64,000 bases of DNA from the NCBI GenBank assembly GCA_964567685.1, contig CAZMNO010000013.1, forward strand, positions 11,260 through 75,259, read 5' to 3'. This document shows positions 41,076 to 49,026 of the stretch, one piece after another. The notes under the pieces are model-generated. The model worked only from the letters and a program-made list of their open reading frames with translations. It made no database searches and had not been told where the DNA came from. The DNA comes from UBA5972 sp964567685. Lineage in GTDB: Bacteria > Pseudomonadota > Alphaproteobacteria > Rhodobacterales > Rhodobacteraceae. Position numbers and translations under genes: made by a program. Position 1 is the stretch's first letter, and every line of letters begins with the position of its first letter.

Positions 41076-41683
41076 ATACCCAAAGCCCCGCCCGAACCGA
41101 AGCTTCTGCCAGACCGGATGCCGCACTTGCCGAAGAACTGGCCAGCCTGCCCGGCCCCCTGAAAGCCCAGCTTGTGGTCGAGTTTCTGGGCCTGAATCGC
41201 GATGGCCTGTCAGACAAAACCTTTCAACTGCCCGAACAGAAAGGGACGTCCAGAACAAACCCAAGTCAACGACTGATCCACGGAGTTCTCGCCGAACTGG
41301 CACGCGAGATTGAGGCGCGGAAGACGCCCATCAAAAAAACCGACAACCCCAACAAGCCAGCAACTGACCATCCTATCCCCGGGTCCCGCGCCGCAACCTC
41401 CACAGCTCCGAAGCTTCGCAAATCCAGCCCACCTGAAAACCCCGAGTCCTCAAAGCCAAAAACAACATCGGCCAAACCCGTCTCACTGACCGGTGAGCAT
41501 CCCATCGTGGCTGCATACCTGCTTTCCCGCATGCCCACCGAAACCGCTGTAGCCTGCCTGAAAGCGCTTGCACCAAATCACGCACAAAAAATAACGCTCT
41601 GCCTTTCAGAAATTGAATCCGGGCGTCGGCTTGTCCCTCGCTCCGCTCAAACGATTATCGGTGCTGTTGCCAACCAGACCTGA
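41072..41683 (+). CDS. Flagellar-operon protein with FliG-M-like C-terminus
   Basis: 203 residues, coupled to fliP by ATGA. Residues 10-80 are helical. Residues 85-140 are a low-complexity Lys/Pro/Ser linker. The last 60 (GEHPIVAAYLLSRMPTETAV, then ACLKALAPNHAQKITLCLSE) resemble the EHPQ segment of the FliG middle domain, which binds FliM. It lacks the FliG C-terminal torque domain. I infer a C-ring or motor accessory role from position and this similarity, and it could be a reduced FliG paralogue. Confidence 0.6.
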   Translation: MNTQSPARTEASARPDAALAEELASLPGPLKAQLVVEFLGLNRDGLSDKTFQLPEQKGTSRTNPSQRLIHGVLAELAREIEARKTPIKKTDNPNKPATDHPIPGSRAATSTAPKLRKSSPPENPESSKPKTTSAKPVSLTGEHPIVAAYLLSRMPTETAVACLKALAPNHAQKITLCLSEIESGRRLVPRSAQTIIGAVANQT

Positions 41684-41774
41684 CCCATGCACTGCCCGGC
41701 AAAATCGGGCTACCCATGCCAGAAATTTCCTGCCAGTGTCTTCTCACAAGGATCAGGAACAAGGGCAAAGACAC

Positions 41775-42383
41775 ATGTCATGGATCACAACAATCGCCTA
41801 TGAGGCCGCCACCGGCAAACTGCGCCGCCTCTATGACCGGGTCAAAGGCCCTGACGACAATGTCGACAATATCATGATGATGCACAGCCTGCGCCCACAC
41901 ACGATGGAAGGGCACATGGCGATCTACAAGAACGTGTTGCACCATACCGGCAATTCCAATCCGAAATGGTTTCTTGAGGTGATCGGTGTCTGGGTCAGCT
42001 CACTCAATCAATGTGCCTATTGTGTCGAACACCATTACGCGGGATTGCTGCGGCTTCTTGATGATACACCGCGCGCCACCGCGATCCGCGCCGCGATTGA
42101 AGCCGGCGATCCCGATGCCGCCCCGCTTGAGTCGCGCCAGAAACTCGCACTCAACTATGCCAGAGCGCTGACATTGACTCCGATCAGTGCGACCGAAGAC
42201 ATGATCGCAGACTTGCGAAACGCCGGCTACACCGATGGCGAGATTCTCGAAATCAATCAGGTCACAGCCTATTTCAGCTATGCCAACCGAACCGTCCTGG
42301 GGCTCGGCTGTTCAACAAGCGGCGACATCCTCGGGCTTTCACCCGGCAATTCTGAGGATCCCAATGATTGGAACCACGGCTGA
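41775..42383 (+). CDS. AhpD/carboxymuconolactone decarboxylase-family protein
   Basis: 202 residues of the CMD/AhpD fold, peroxidase-related subgroup. The redox motif is SSLNQCAYCVEHHYAG, with CxxC and the downstream His as in AhpD. GYTDGEILEINQVTAYFSYANRTVLGLG is also typical. Likely a thiol peroxidase/reductase. The next gene, a TauD dioxygenase, begins 28 bases later, suggesting cotranscription. Confidence 0.87.
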   Translation: MSWITTIAYEAATGKLRRLYDRVKGPDDNVDNIMMMHSLRPHTMEGHMAIYKNVLHHTGNSNPKWFLEVIGVWVSSLNQCAYCVEHHYAGLLRLLDDTPRATAIRAAIEAGDPDAAPLESRQKLALNYARALTLTPISATEDMIADLRNAGYTDGEILEINQVTAYFSYANRTVLGLGCSTSGDILGLSPGNSEDPNDWNHG

Positions 42384-42411
42384 GAACCAAAGCCAAATGA
42401 GGGGAGAACGG

Positions 42412-43296
42412 ATGACCACAACACTCAATACATCCCCGCTGCATCCGAAATTCGGGAAAATCGTCCACGACATTGATCTGGCCGAAGTCACGGCCACCCA
42501 TCTTTACCCGGAAATCAGATTGGCCTTTGAGCGGCATTCCGCACTTCTGTTTCGCAACCAGTCTCTTGACGATATTGCCCACACCCGCCTGGCACGATTA
42601 TTCGGACCCCTGGAAAACCGCCCCGCCATGTCGGCCGGCCGTGAAATCGAATTTGCCGTATCTCCGGTCTCAAACGTTGCTGACGACGGAGGTGTGACCG
42701 ACCCACAAGGCCTGCACACGCTCAACCTTCAGGGCAACATGCTATGGCATACCGACAGTACCTTTCTGCCGATCCCGTCACTGGTAAATATCCTTGCAGC
42801 CAAAACCCTGCCAACAAAAGGCGGTGAGACCGAACTCGCATCAACCCGTGTCGGATGGGCCGAGATGCCGGCAGAAATGAAAGCGGGGCTGAGCGATGCA
42901 ATCATCTGGCATCGCCTGTCCAATTCCCGGTCAAAAATATCAACCGAACTTGCCGCCCTTCCGGCAATGACCCGGTGGCCTGACCGTCCGTGGCGCGCTA
43001 TCTGGCCCAATCCAGTTACCGGCGAAGAGGCGCTGCTCATCGCCTCGCACGCCTTTGCCATTGAAGGTCTTGGGTACAAAGACGGCCAAAAACTGCTTGC
43101 AGCGGCCATCGATTTTTGCACGAAACCGGGCAATGTTTACACTCACAACTGGGCGCTCGGTGATGTTCTGATCTGGGATGAACGTGCAACCCTTCATCGA
43201 GGCAGACCCTGGCCTTATGACCAACCGCGCACCCTGATGAGTATCTGTTGCTCTGCCACCGAAGCTGACGGGCTTCTTGCGGTCAGAATCGTCTAG
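42412..43296 (+). CDS. TauD/TfdA-family dioxygenase (second copy)
   Basis: 294 residues. Iron ligands are in NMLWHTDSTFLPIPS (HxD) and DERATLHRGRPW (distal His); the 2-oxoglutarate Arg is probably in QPRTLMSICC. It is only distantly similar to the enzyme at 7402-8229. The closest style is 2,4-D/alpha-ketoglutarate dioxygenases, with no substrate assignable. ATG 42412 follows GAGGGGAG. Confidence 0.87.
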   Translation: MTTTLNTSPLHPKFGKIVHDIDLAEVTATHLYPEIRLAFERHSALLFRNQSLDDIAHTRLARLFGPLENRPAMSAGREIEFAVSPVSNVADDGGVTDPQGLHTLNLQGNMLWHTDSTFLPIPSLVNILAAKTLPTKGGETELASTRVGWAEMPAEMKAGLSDAIIWHRLSNSRSKISTELAALPAMTRWPDRPWRAIWPNPVTGEEALLIASHAFAIEGLGYKDGQKLLAAAIDFCTKPGNVYTHNWALGDVLIWDERATLHRGRPWPYDQPRTLMSICCSATEADGLLAVRIV

Positions 43297-43390
43297 GTCA
43301 CAGCCATGGACAATTTTCTGTGACCCTATTTGTGTTTACCGTAAATGATGTAGGATCGCGGCAAAATAATTGAACAGGACGAGATCCCGA

Positions 43391-43888
43391 ATGCAGGCAG
43401 CCATGAAATACCTCATAATCATGTCGCTGGCATTTGGGCTGGTGGCCTGCTCAAAGTTCAGAACCTATCACGGCCCCGAGGTGACCCGACTGGTCGTCAT
43501 GAAATCCGAACGCAAACTCTACTTGCTCCATCATGAGAAAGTTCTGAAATCTTACGATATTGACCTTGGCTTTGCCCCCATAGGTGACAAAAAAGTCGAA
43601 AAGGATGGAAAAACCCCGGAAGGCAGTTATCTGATCGACCGCCGCAACCCAAACAGTGCATTTCATCTGAGTATCGGCATTTCCTACCCAAACGAAGAAG
43701 ATAGGGCCGAAGCCAGGGCCCTGGGCGAAAAACCCGGAGGTGACATTTTCATCCACGGCGGCCCGACCCTGTTTCGCGACCGCAACAAGGCCGACTGGAC
43801 ATGGGGTTGTATCGCCGTCACGAACCGCGAGATCGAAGAGATTTACGCTATGGTCAAGGATGGAACACAAATAGATATTCACCCTTGA
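43391..43888 (+). CDS. L,D-transpeptidase-family lipoprotein
   Basis: 165 residues with a signal and lipobox (LGLVACS-type: AFGLVACSKF) and a YkuD domain. Catalytic motifs are FIHGGP and the final WTWGCIAVTNREIEEIY, containing the active Cys. It would crosslink peptidoglycan or attach outer-membrane proteins in the periplasm. ATG 43391 is chosen; 43403 is also possible. Confidence 0.86.
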   Translation: MQAAMKYLIIMSLAFGLVACSKFRTYHGPEVTRLVVMKSERKLYLLHHEKVLKSYDIDLGFAPIGDKKVEKDGKTPEGSYLIDRRNPNSAFHLSIGISYPNEEDRAEARALGEKPGGDIFIHGGPTLFRDRNKADWTWGCIAVTNREIEEIYAMVKDGTQIDIHP

Positions 43889-43908
43889 GTGAAATCAGGG
43901 TGCCGGTC

Positions 43909-44427
43909 CTAACCGCCGAGGACCTGCGTCCACCAGATTTTTCCGTTCACTTCCTGAAACCAGGCAATTCCCATAAAGCGCGCATCGGGGTTCATAATAA
44001 TGGCGCGCGAATTCGGGTCGGTCATCCAGGCAGCAAGCGTTTCAACATCGCTTTCAAAGGTTTCCGAAATATTTTCACCCAGCATCAGGCCCGGATAACC
44101 GGTGCGGGCCACCCGATCAATGGGGGACGAACCGTCCGAACCAAAGTGCCAGGGGCGGTTTTGCACCGACATATCCTGTGAATGCGTCGCTGCGGCAGCG
44201 TTCAGTTCCGCCGAAAGCTGCACCGGCTGAAGCCCCTTTGCTTCGCGCAGCGCGTTAACCGAATCCAGCATGCGGAATTGAATCTTGGCCTTGTTGGCAA
44301 CCGTGATCCTGAACACCGTCGGCAGTGGCTTTCCGTCCGGCCCCAGTTCTTTGGTTGTACTGTTACAACCCGTCAGAACGACAAGAACTGTAACAAGAGT
44401 GGCAATGAGGCGTGTCATATTTGTCAT
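43909..44427 (-). CDS. CAP/SCP-domain lipoprotein
   Basis: 172 residues with a lipoprotein signal (LVTVLVVLTGCNS) and a CAP domain: ALREAKGLQPVQLSAELNAA, THSQDMSVQNRPWHFGSDG with the putative catalytic His, GENISETF and MNPDARFMGIAW. Function of bacterial CAP proteins is uncertain. It lies between two L,D-transpeptidase genes on the opposite strand. Confidence 0.87.
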   Translation of the reverse strand: MTNMTRLIATLVTVLVVLTGCNSTTKELGPDGKPLPTVFRITVANKAKIQFRMLDSVNALREAKGLQPVQLSAELNAAAATHSQDMSVQNRPWHFGSDGSSPIDRVARTGYPGLMLGENISETFESDVETLAAWMTDPNSRAIIMNPDARFMGIAWFQEVNGKIWWTQVLGG

Positions 44428-44582
44428 ACCGTCCGCTGGTGAAATTCTGCCAATACCTATCCGGTTCCGTGACCCCTTTCAAACACTTGCCCAAATTACT
44501 GAAGGAAATAACGTCAGTTTGAATTGTAACTGATGCTTTCGCGCAATAACTTGACTGCGGAAAATATCTAGGAGTTGGTCCG

Positions 44583-45191
44583 ATGGTCAAACGAGACGGA
44601 ACCTTACTTACCCGGCGCGCATTCAACCGGTCTCTGGCAGTTGGTGTTGGCGCGGCTGCAACCGGTCTGCCGTCCGGCGCGTTCGCGGAAGACGAAATCA
44701 TCGAGGAAGAGGAAGTATCGACAATCGTGCGTCGGAATATTTCCAGTTTCTCTTCAAAGGATTGGAAACCCTACTTCTCGAATCGCAAAAAGGGCGCGAT
44801 TCTCGTGGATACAGCGTCAAGAGCGCTCCACTACTGGTCCGAAGACGGGGAAACCTACAAGTTATACCCCACAAGTGTGCCAATTACTAAAGAGTTGACA
44901 AAGCTCGGACGCACCCGAATCGTCCGCAAGCAAGTCGGGCCGGAATGGCGCCCAACGCCGAACATGCTGAAACGCAATCCGGAATGGCCCGATTATATTG
45001 GCCCAGGCGAGGACAATCCGCTTGGAACGCACGCATTGTATCTTTCCTGGAAATATTATCGTATACATGGCACTAATGACACGCGTAAAATCGGTCGCCT
45101 TTCATCGAATGGTTGTATCGGTTTGTACAATGAACATATCGCCGAGCTGTTCGAACTGGCGCGTGTGGGCACACAGGTGTTGCTTATTTAA
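44583..45191 (+). CDS. L,D-transpeptidase, Tat-exported
   Basis: 202 residues with a twin-Arg signal (TRRAFNRSLAVGVGAAATGL ending SGAFA). The YkuD catalytic domain has YRIHGTNDTRKIGRLSSNGCIGLYNEHI with the active Cys. Of the ErfK/YbiS type, linking peptidoglycan stems or lipoprotein. Separated from the first transpeptidase by the CAP gene, it is a different subfamily. Confidence 0.9.
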   Translation: MVKRDGTLLTRRAFNRSLAVGVGAAATGLPSGAFAEDEIIEEEEVSTIVRRNISSFSSKDWKPYFSNRKKGAILVDTASRALHYWSEDGETYKLYPTSVPITKELTKLGRTRIVRKQVGPEWRPTPNMLKRNPEWPDYIGPGEDNPLGTHALYLSWKYYRIHGTNDTRKIGRLSSNGCIGLYNEHIAELFELARVGTQVLLI

Positions 45192-45348
45192 CGACATTTT
45201 GCGAAACCTGTGTTCGTCTTCAGGCGACAAGCATTGCAATTGCAAAATATTGCTGTTTAAAAATGAAGACGAGGTACAGTCTTGGGTGCCTGCAGCAGGG
45301 TCACTACCTTTACCCGCTACGCCGCAGGCGAAATATTTGGAGGATACA

Positions 45349-45522
45349 ATGAAATCAATCGCTCTCGCAGCTGCTCTTTCTCTTGCAGCATCGTCGGCAT
45401 TCGCAGGTTCAGTCGATACCGTAGTAATGGAACCAGAAGTAATCGTAGAGGATTCTTCGACTTCGGGCGGCGTTCTCGTTCCGCTGATCGTTCTGCTGGT
45501 TCTCTGGGCCGCTCTGTCGTAA
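45349..45522 (+). CDS. Small exported membrane protein
   Basis: 57 residues: signal peptide (MKSIALAAALSLAASSAFAG), an acidic middle (MEPEVIVEDSSTSGG) and a hydrophobic tail (VLVPLIVLLVLWAALS). The ribosome-binding site TTGGAGGA precedes ATG 45349 and a strong terminator follows. The layout, acidic linker plus tail anchor, recurs in small proteins of this clade, as I recall. Role unknown. Confidence 0.75.
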   Translation: MKSIALAAALSLAASSAFAGSVDTVVMEPEVIVEDSSTSGGVLVPLIVLLVLWAALS

Positions 45523-45546
45523 GACAAGATCACAGACAGTTATTCG

Positions 45547-45582
45547 AAAGGCAGCGCTCATGCGCTGCCTTTCATCTTTTTG
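45547..45582 (+). terminator. Strong terminator after the small membrane protein
   Basis: AAAGGCAGCGC and GCGCTGCCTTT make an 11-bp perfect stem with loop TCAT, followed by CATCTTTTT on the plus strand. The A-rich 5' flank lets it act on the opposite strand as well, ending the gene at 45594. Confidence 0.9.
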
Positions 45583-45593
45583 GGGCCTCGCAT

Positions 45594-46454
45594 CTACGGA
45601 TTGCCCAACAATGCCCGCAATCCTTCACGATAGGTCGGGTAGGCCAGTTTTACCCCCAACTCTTCCCTGATCCGGCGGTTTAGCACACGCTTTGATTCGC
45701 TGTAAAAACTCAGCGCCATTGCCGACAAGTTCGCCTCGGCGATATCCACAGCTTCGGGAACCGGCAAACCCAGCAACTCAGCCGCATAGCCGATTACATC
45801 CTCTGGCGGGGCCGCCTCATTATCGCAAACGTTGTAAATCCGGCCAGGATTGGGGTGTGCGATCGAGGCCATCAGTGTTTCCGCGATATCCTCTACATGA
45901 ATGCGGCTGAACACCTGCCCCTGTTTGATGATCCTGCGTGCAGTTCCCGCACGAACCTTCGCAAAAGGCCCGCGACCTGGCCCATAAATGCCGGCAAGCC
46001 GGAAGATATGCAGCGGCAGGACCGAAGCTTCAGCCAGATCCGTCCATGCCTGCTCAGCCTCAACACGCCATTTCCCGCGTTTGGTTGTAGGCGCGAGCGG
46101 CTTGGTTTCATCAACCCATCCCCCCTGATGATCCCCGTAAACCGCCGTTGTTGACAAGTATCCGACCCATTCAAGGGGGTGGGCTGCCGCAGCTATCTTC
46201 CCCCCAAGCGTGTTGATAACCGGGTCTCCGTCTTCGCCCGGCGCGACAGAAAGCAATAGATGTGTGGCATCCCTCAGCGCATCATCCAAAACCGCGCCCG
46301 GCCACAACCTCCCCTCAACCCCAAGTTCAGCCATTGCCCCCAGCCGATCTTGATCCCGTGTCGTACCGATCACCCGCCAGCCCGCGGGAATCAGCCGCCG
46401 CGACAGGGCCGTCGCCGCATAACCATGACCAAAAACAAGCAATACATTTTCCAT
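45594..46454 (-). CDS. NAD(P)-dependent epimerase-like protein (YeeZ type)
   Basis: 286 residues, an extended SDR without the usual catalytic Tyr context. The N-terminal LLVFGHGYAATALSRRL is a modified Rossmann motif; YLSTTAVYGDHQGGWVDET and FRLAGIYGPGRGPF are typical of the YeeZ/SDR_a5 group. A nucleoside-sugar epimerase or NAD(P)-binding regulator is possible. Directly follows queG on the same strand. Confidence 0.82.
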   Translation of the reverse strand: MENVLLVFGHGYAATALSRRLIPAGWRVIGTTRDQDRLGAMAELGVEGRLWPGAVLDDALRDATHLLLSVAPGEDGDPVINTLGGKIAAAAHPLEWVGYLSTTAVYGDHQGGWVDETKPLAPTTKRGKWRVEAEQAWTDLAEASVLPLHIFRLAGIYGPGRGPFAKVRAGTARRIIKQGQVFSRIHVEDIAETLMASIAHPNPGRIYNVCDNEAAPPEDVIGYAAELLGLPVPEAVDIAEANLSAMALSFYSESKRVLNRRIREELGVKLAYPTYREGLRALLGNP

Positions 46455-47492
46455 CTATGCCCCTTTCAGGCGCTCAACCGCCCAGCGTGCCGCATCTTTC
46501 ACGGTGCTGTTTTCGTCCCTGAGCAACCCAATCGCCGCCTGCGCCAACCCAGCAGAGCCCGAGTTCCCAATCGCGTAAAGCACGTTGCGAATGAACCGGT
46601 TACGCCCGATCCGCTTGACCGGAGACTTTGAAAACAGACGTCGGAAACCGCTATCATCAAGCGCTGCCAACATCGAAAGATCCGGCATCAACAGCTCTGA
46701 TCGTACATGGTACCCCACCTCTTCAGCCTTTTTTGCGTATTTATTCCAAGGGCATACCGCCAGACAATCATCACACCCATAAATGCGATTGCCCAAAAGT
46801 GGCCGAAGCTCCGGCACCACCGGGCCGCTATGCTCAATCGTCAGATAAGATATGCAGCGCCGTGCATCCAGTTGATAGGGCGCTGGAAACGCCCCCGTTG
46901 GGCAGACATCAAGGCATGCGCGGCACGACCCGCAATGATTAGCTTCCGCAACATCCGGTTCAAGCGCAACCGTCGTAAAGATCGAGCCGAGAAAAAACCA
47001 ACTCCCGAGTTCACGGCTGACAAGATTGGTGTGTTTGCCCTGCCAACCCAACCCGCTGGCCTGACCAAGGGGTTTTTCCATCACCGGGGCGGTGTCGACA
47101 AACACCTTGATCTCAGCGCCTGGGGATCGCTCGATCAGCCAGCGGCCAACACGTTTCAACCGCTTTTTGACCAGATCATGATAGTCGCGATTCTGCGCAT
47201 AAACCGAAATCGCACCCTTGTCAGGCTGCGCCAGAATCGCCAACGGGTCATGCTGGGGCGCATAGTTCTCAGCCAGCATCACCACTGACCGCGCCTCGGG
47301 CCACAAAGCCGCCGGATTGCCACGCCACGACATCCGCTCGCCCATCCAGGCCATCTGCCCGTGACGCCCCTTGTTGACAAAATTGGCCAGCTGGTCAGCT
47401 GCGTTAGGAATATCACCGGGCCGACAGACCCGCATCTGACTGAACCCTTCCTTAAGGGCGTATTCGTGTAAAGCCGCTTTCAGCCCGGTCAA
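46455..47492 (-). CDS. queG: Epoxyqueuosine reductase QueG
   Basis: A 345-residue cobalamin- and iron-sulfur-dependent enzyme, the last step of queuosine tRNA modification. Two 4Fe-4S clusters are held by CGSCRACLDVCPTGAF and YGCDDCLAVCPWN. VFVDTAPVMEKPLG and LGWQGKHTNLVSRELGSWFF are diagnostic, and a HEAT-like C-terminus follows. Its start overlaps the GST stop by four bases. Confidence 0.96.
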   Translation of the reverse strand: MTGLKAALHEYALKEGFSQMRVCRPGDIPNAADQLANFVNKGRHGQMAWMGERMSWRGNPAALWPEARSVVMLAENYAPQHDPLAILAQPDKGAISVYAQNRDYHDLVKKRLKRVGRWLIERSPGAEIKVFVDTAPVMEKPLGQASGLGWQGKHTNLVSRELGSWFFLGSIFTTVALEPDVAEANHCGSCRACLDVCPTGAFPAPYQLDARRCISYLTIEHSGPVVPELRPLLGNRIYGCDDCLAVCPWNKYAKKAEEVGYHVRSELLMPDLSMLAALDDSGFRRLFSKSPVKRIGRNRFIRNVLYAIGNSGSAGLAQAAIGLLRDENSTVKDAARWAVERLKGA

Positions 47493-48154
47493 AAATCCAG
47501 ATCCGCATAATGCGGCGGCTGCGGAAACCCGGGCACATTATCGGCCAGCAACGAGCGGAAAGCCGGGCGTGATTTGATCGTCGCGTACCATTCCTTGACC
47601 GTTATGTTCCTGTCCCAGTCAACATCGCGGATGTAATCCAGGCACGACAATTGCGCCGCCGCGGAAAAATCGGCCAGCGTCATCGCATCCCCCGCAAGCC
47701 AGCGCCGATGCTCAAGCAGATGCCCCATATAATCCAGATGAAACTTGATATTGCGCGATCCGGCCTTCACGTTCCTGCTGTCAGGATAGCCCGACTGGGT
47801 GATTTTCTTGTTCACCCGCTCATTCAGCAGATTAAGCGTCACTTCACGGTGAAACTTGTCGTCAAACCAGAAATTCAACCGCCGCACTTCGGCCCGCCCA
47901 CCGGGCGACGCGGGCATCAGCGGCGGTTCCGGATGCACCTCTTCAAGATATTCACATATGGCGGCACTTTCAGCCAGCACCAGACCATCAGCCTTGAGAA
48001 CCGGCACCATGCCGCCGGGATTCATCTTGATGAAATCCTGCCGCTTCTCCCAGTACCGCTCTTCTACAAGCTCGACCTCGATCTTCTTTTCCGCCAGCAC
48101 AAGGCGCACTTTGCGGCAAAACGGCGACAGGGGTGTATGATACAATCGGCGCAT
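47489..48154 (-). CDS. Glutathione S-transferase
   Basis: 221 residues: thioredoxin-like N-terminal domain RRLYHTPLSPFCRKVRLVL with a Ser/Cys at the glutathione site, the cis-Pro region GGMVPVLKADGLVLAESAAI, and an all-helix C-terminal domain with WLAGDAMTLADFSAAAQLS. Substrate unknown. Coupled to queG. Confidence 0.93.
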   Translation of the reverse strand: MRRLYHTPLSPFCRKVRLVLAEKKIEVELVEERYWEKRQDFIKMNPGGMVPVLKADGLVLAESAAICEYLEEVHPEPPLMPASPGGRAEVRRLNFWFDDKFHREVTLNLLNERVNKKITQSGYPDSRNVKAGSRNIKFHLDYMGHLLEHRRWLAGDAMTLADFSAAAQLSCLDYIRDVDWDRNITVKEWYATIKSRPAFRSLLADNVPGFPQPPHYADLDF

Positions 48155-48216
48155 ATTTGGTCTGCTCGTTACTTGCTTTTGCCGTCCTGTTTGCCTTCAC
48201 CACCGGGCATTTTCAA

Positions 48217-48966
48217 CTACTGAAAACAGTGATCACGCCCATCGGCCTCAATCGTGCGCGCACCTTCCATGATTGCCGCCGTTCGTTTGCGCGTTTTCGA
48301 GCTTGGGTTAATCGCCGATCGCTTTTTTGGATTCGGCAATATAGCTGCCAGTCTGGATGCCTGTAACAGGCTGATATCAGTTGGTTTTACTCCAAAATAG
48401 TGCTGCCCTGCAGCGGCTACACCAAACACCCCTTCATCGAATTCGGCAACATTGATATAAACCTCGACAACCCGGCGTTTTGACCAGAAAAGTTCGATCA
48501 TCAGGGTTGTTTCCGCCTCAAGCAATTTGCGCAACCAGCTTCGGTTCGGCCACAGGAAGACGTTTTTCGCAACCTGTTGGGAAAGCGTCGAGGCCCCGCG
48601 CAACCGCCTGCTGCCGCTAGTCACCACCGAGCGGATCGCCCCCAAATCAAATCCCCAATGCGTACAAAAATTCGCGTCTTCAGCCGCCACGACAGCGCGT
48701 GCCACATGGGGCGAGGTATCCTCGATTCGCACCCAGTCACGTTTGACCCCGCCCAATCTCAGGCTTTCACTGACGATATAGTAATTCGTCGGCGGGTTAA
48801 CGAAGGCAAAGACAAACACCACCATCGCCTGAAACCCGAGAATCGCCCAGAAAACCCGGCTCGCAACGCGCAGCGCAGCGCACACCTTGGTCCAAAGGAA
48901 ACTCTGCCTGGCTTTTTTACGCTTTTTGCCTGTGCGTTTTCTTGGTGTTTTCTTTTTCACTGCCAC
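48217..48966 (-). CDS. mtgA: Monofunctional peptidoglycan glycosyltransferase MtgA
   Basis: 249 residues of the GT51 family, polymerising lipid II. A basic N-terminus (KKKTPRKRTGKKRKKARQ) precedes one membrane helix. The catalytic Glu is in VVAAEDANFCTHWGFD, followed by GASTLSQQVAKNVFLW and the KRRVVEVYINVAEF motif. The start is GTG 48966, or GTG 48960. Confidence 0.95.
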   Translation of the reverse strand: MAVKKKTPRKRTGKKRKKARQSFLWTKVCAALRVASRVFWAILGFQAMVVFVFAFVNPPTNYYIVSESLRLGGVKRDWVRIEDTSPHVARAVVAAEDANFCTHWGFDLGAIRSVVTSGSRRLRGASTLSQQVAKNVFLWPNRSWLRKLLEAETTLMIELFWSKRRVVEVYINVAEFDEGVFGVAAAGQHYFGVKPTDISLLQASRLAAILPNPKKRSAINPSSKTRKRTAAIMEGARTIEADGRDHCFQ

Positions 48967-49026
48967 GCGACAACTATAGGCCCCGCAATGCAGATAGAAA
49001 AGTCACTTGCTTTGCACCAGATCGGC

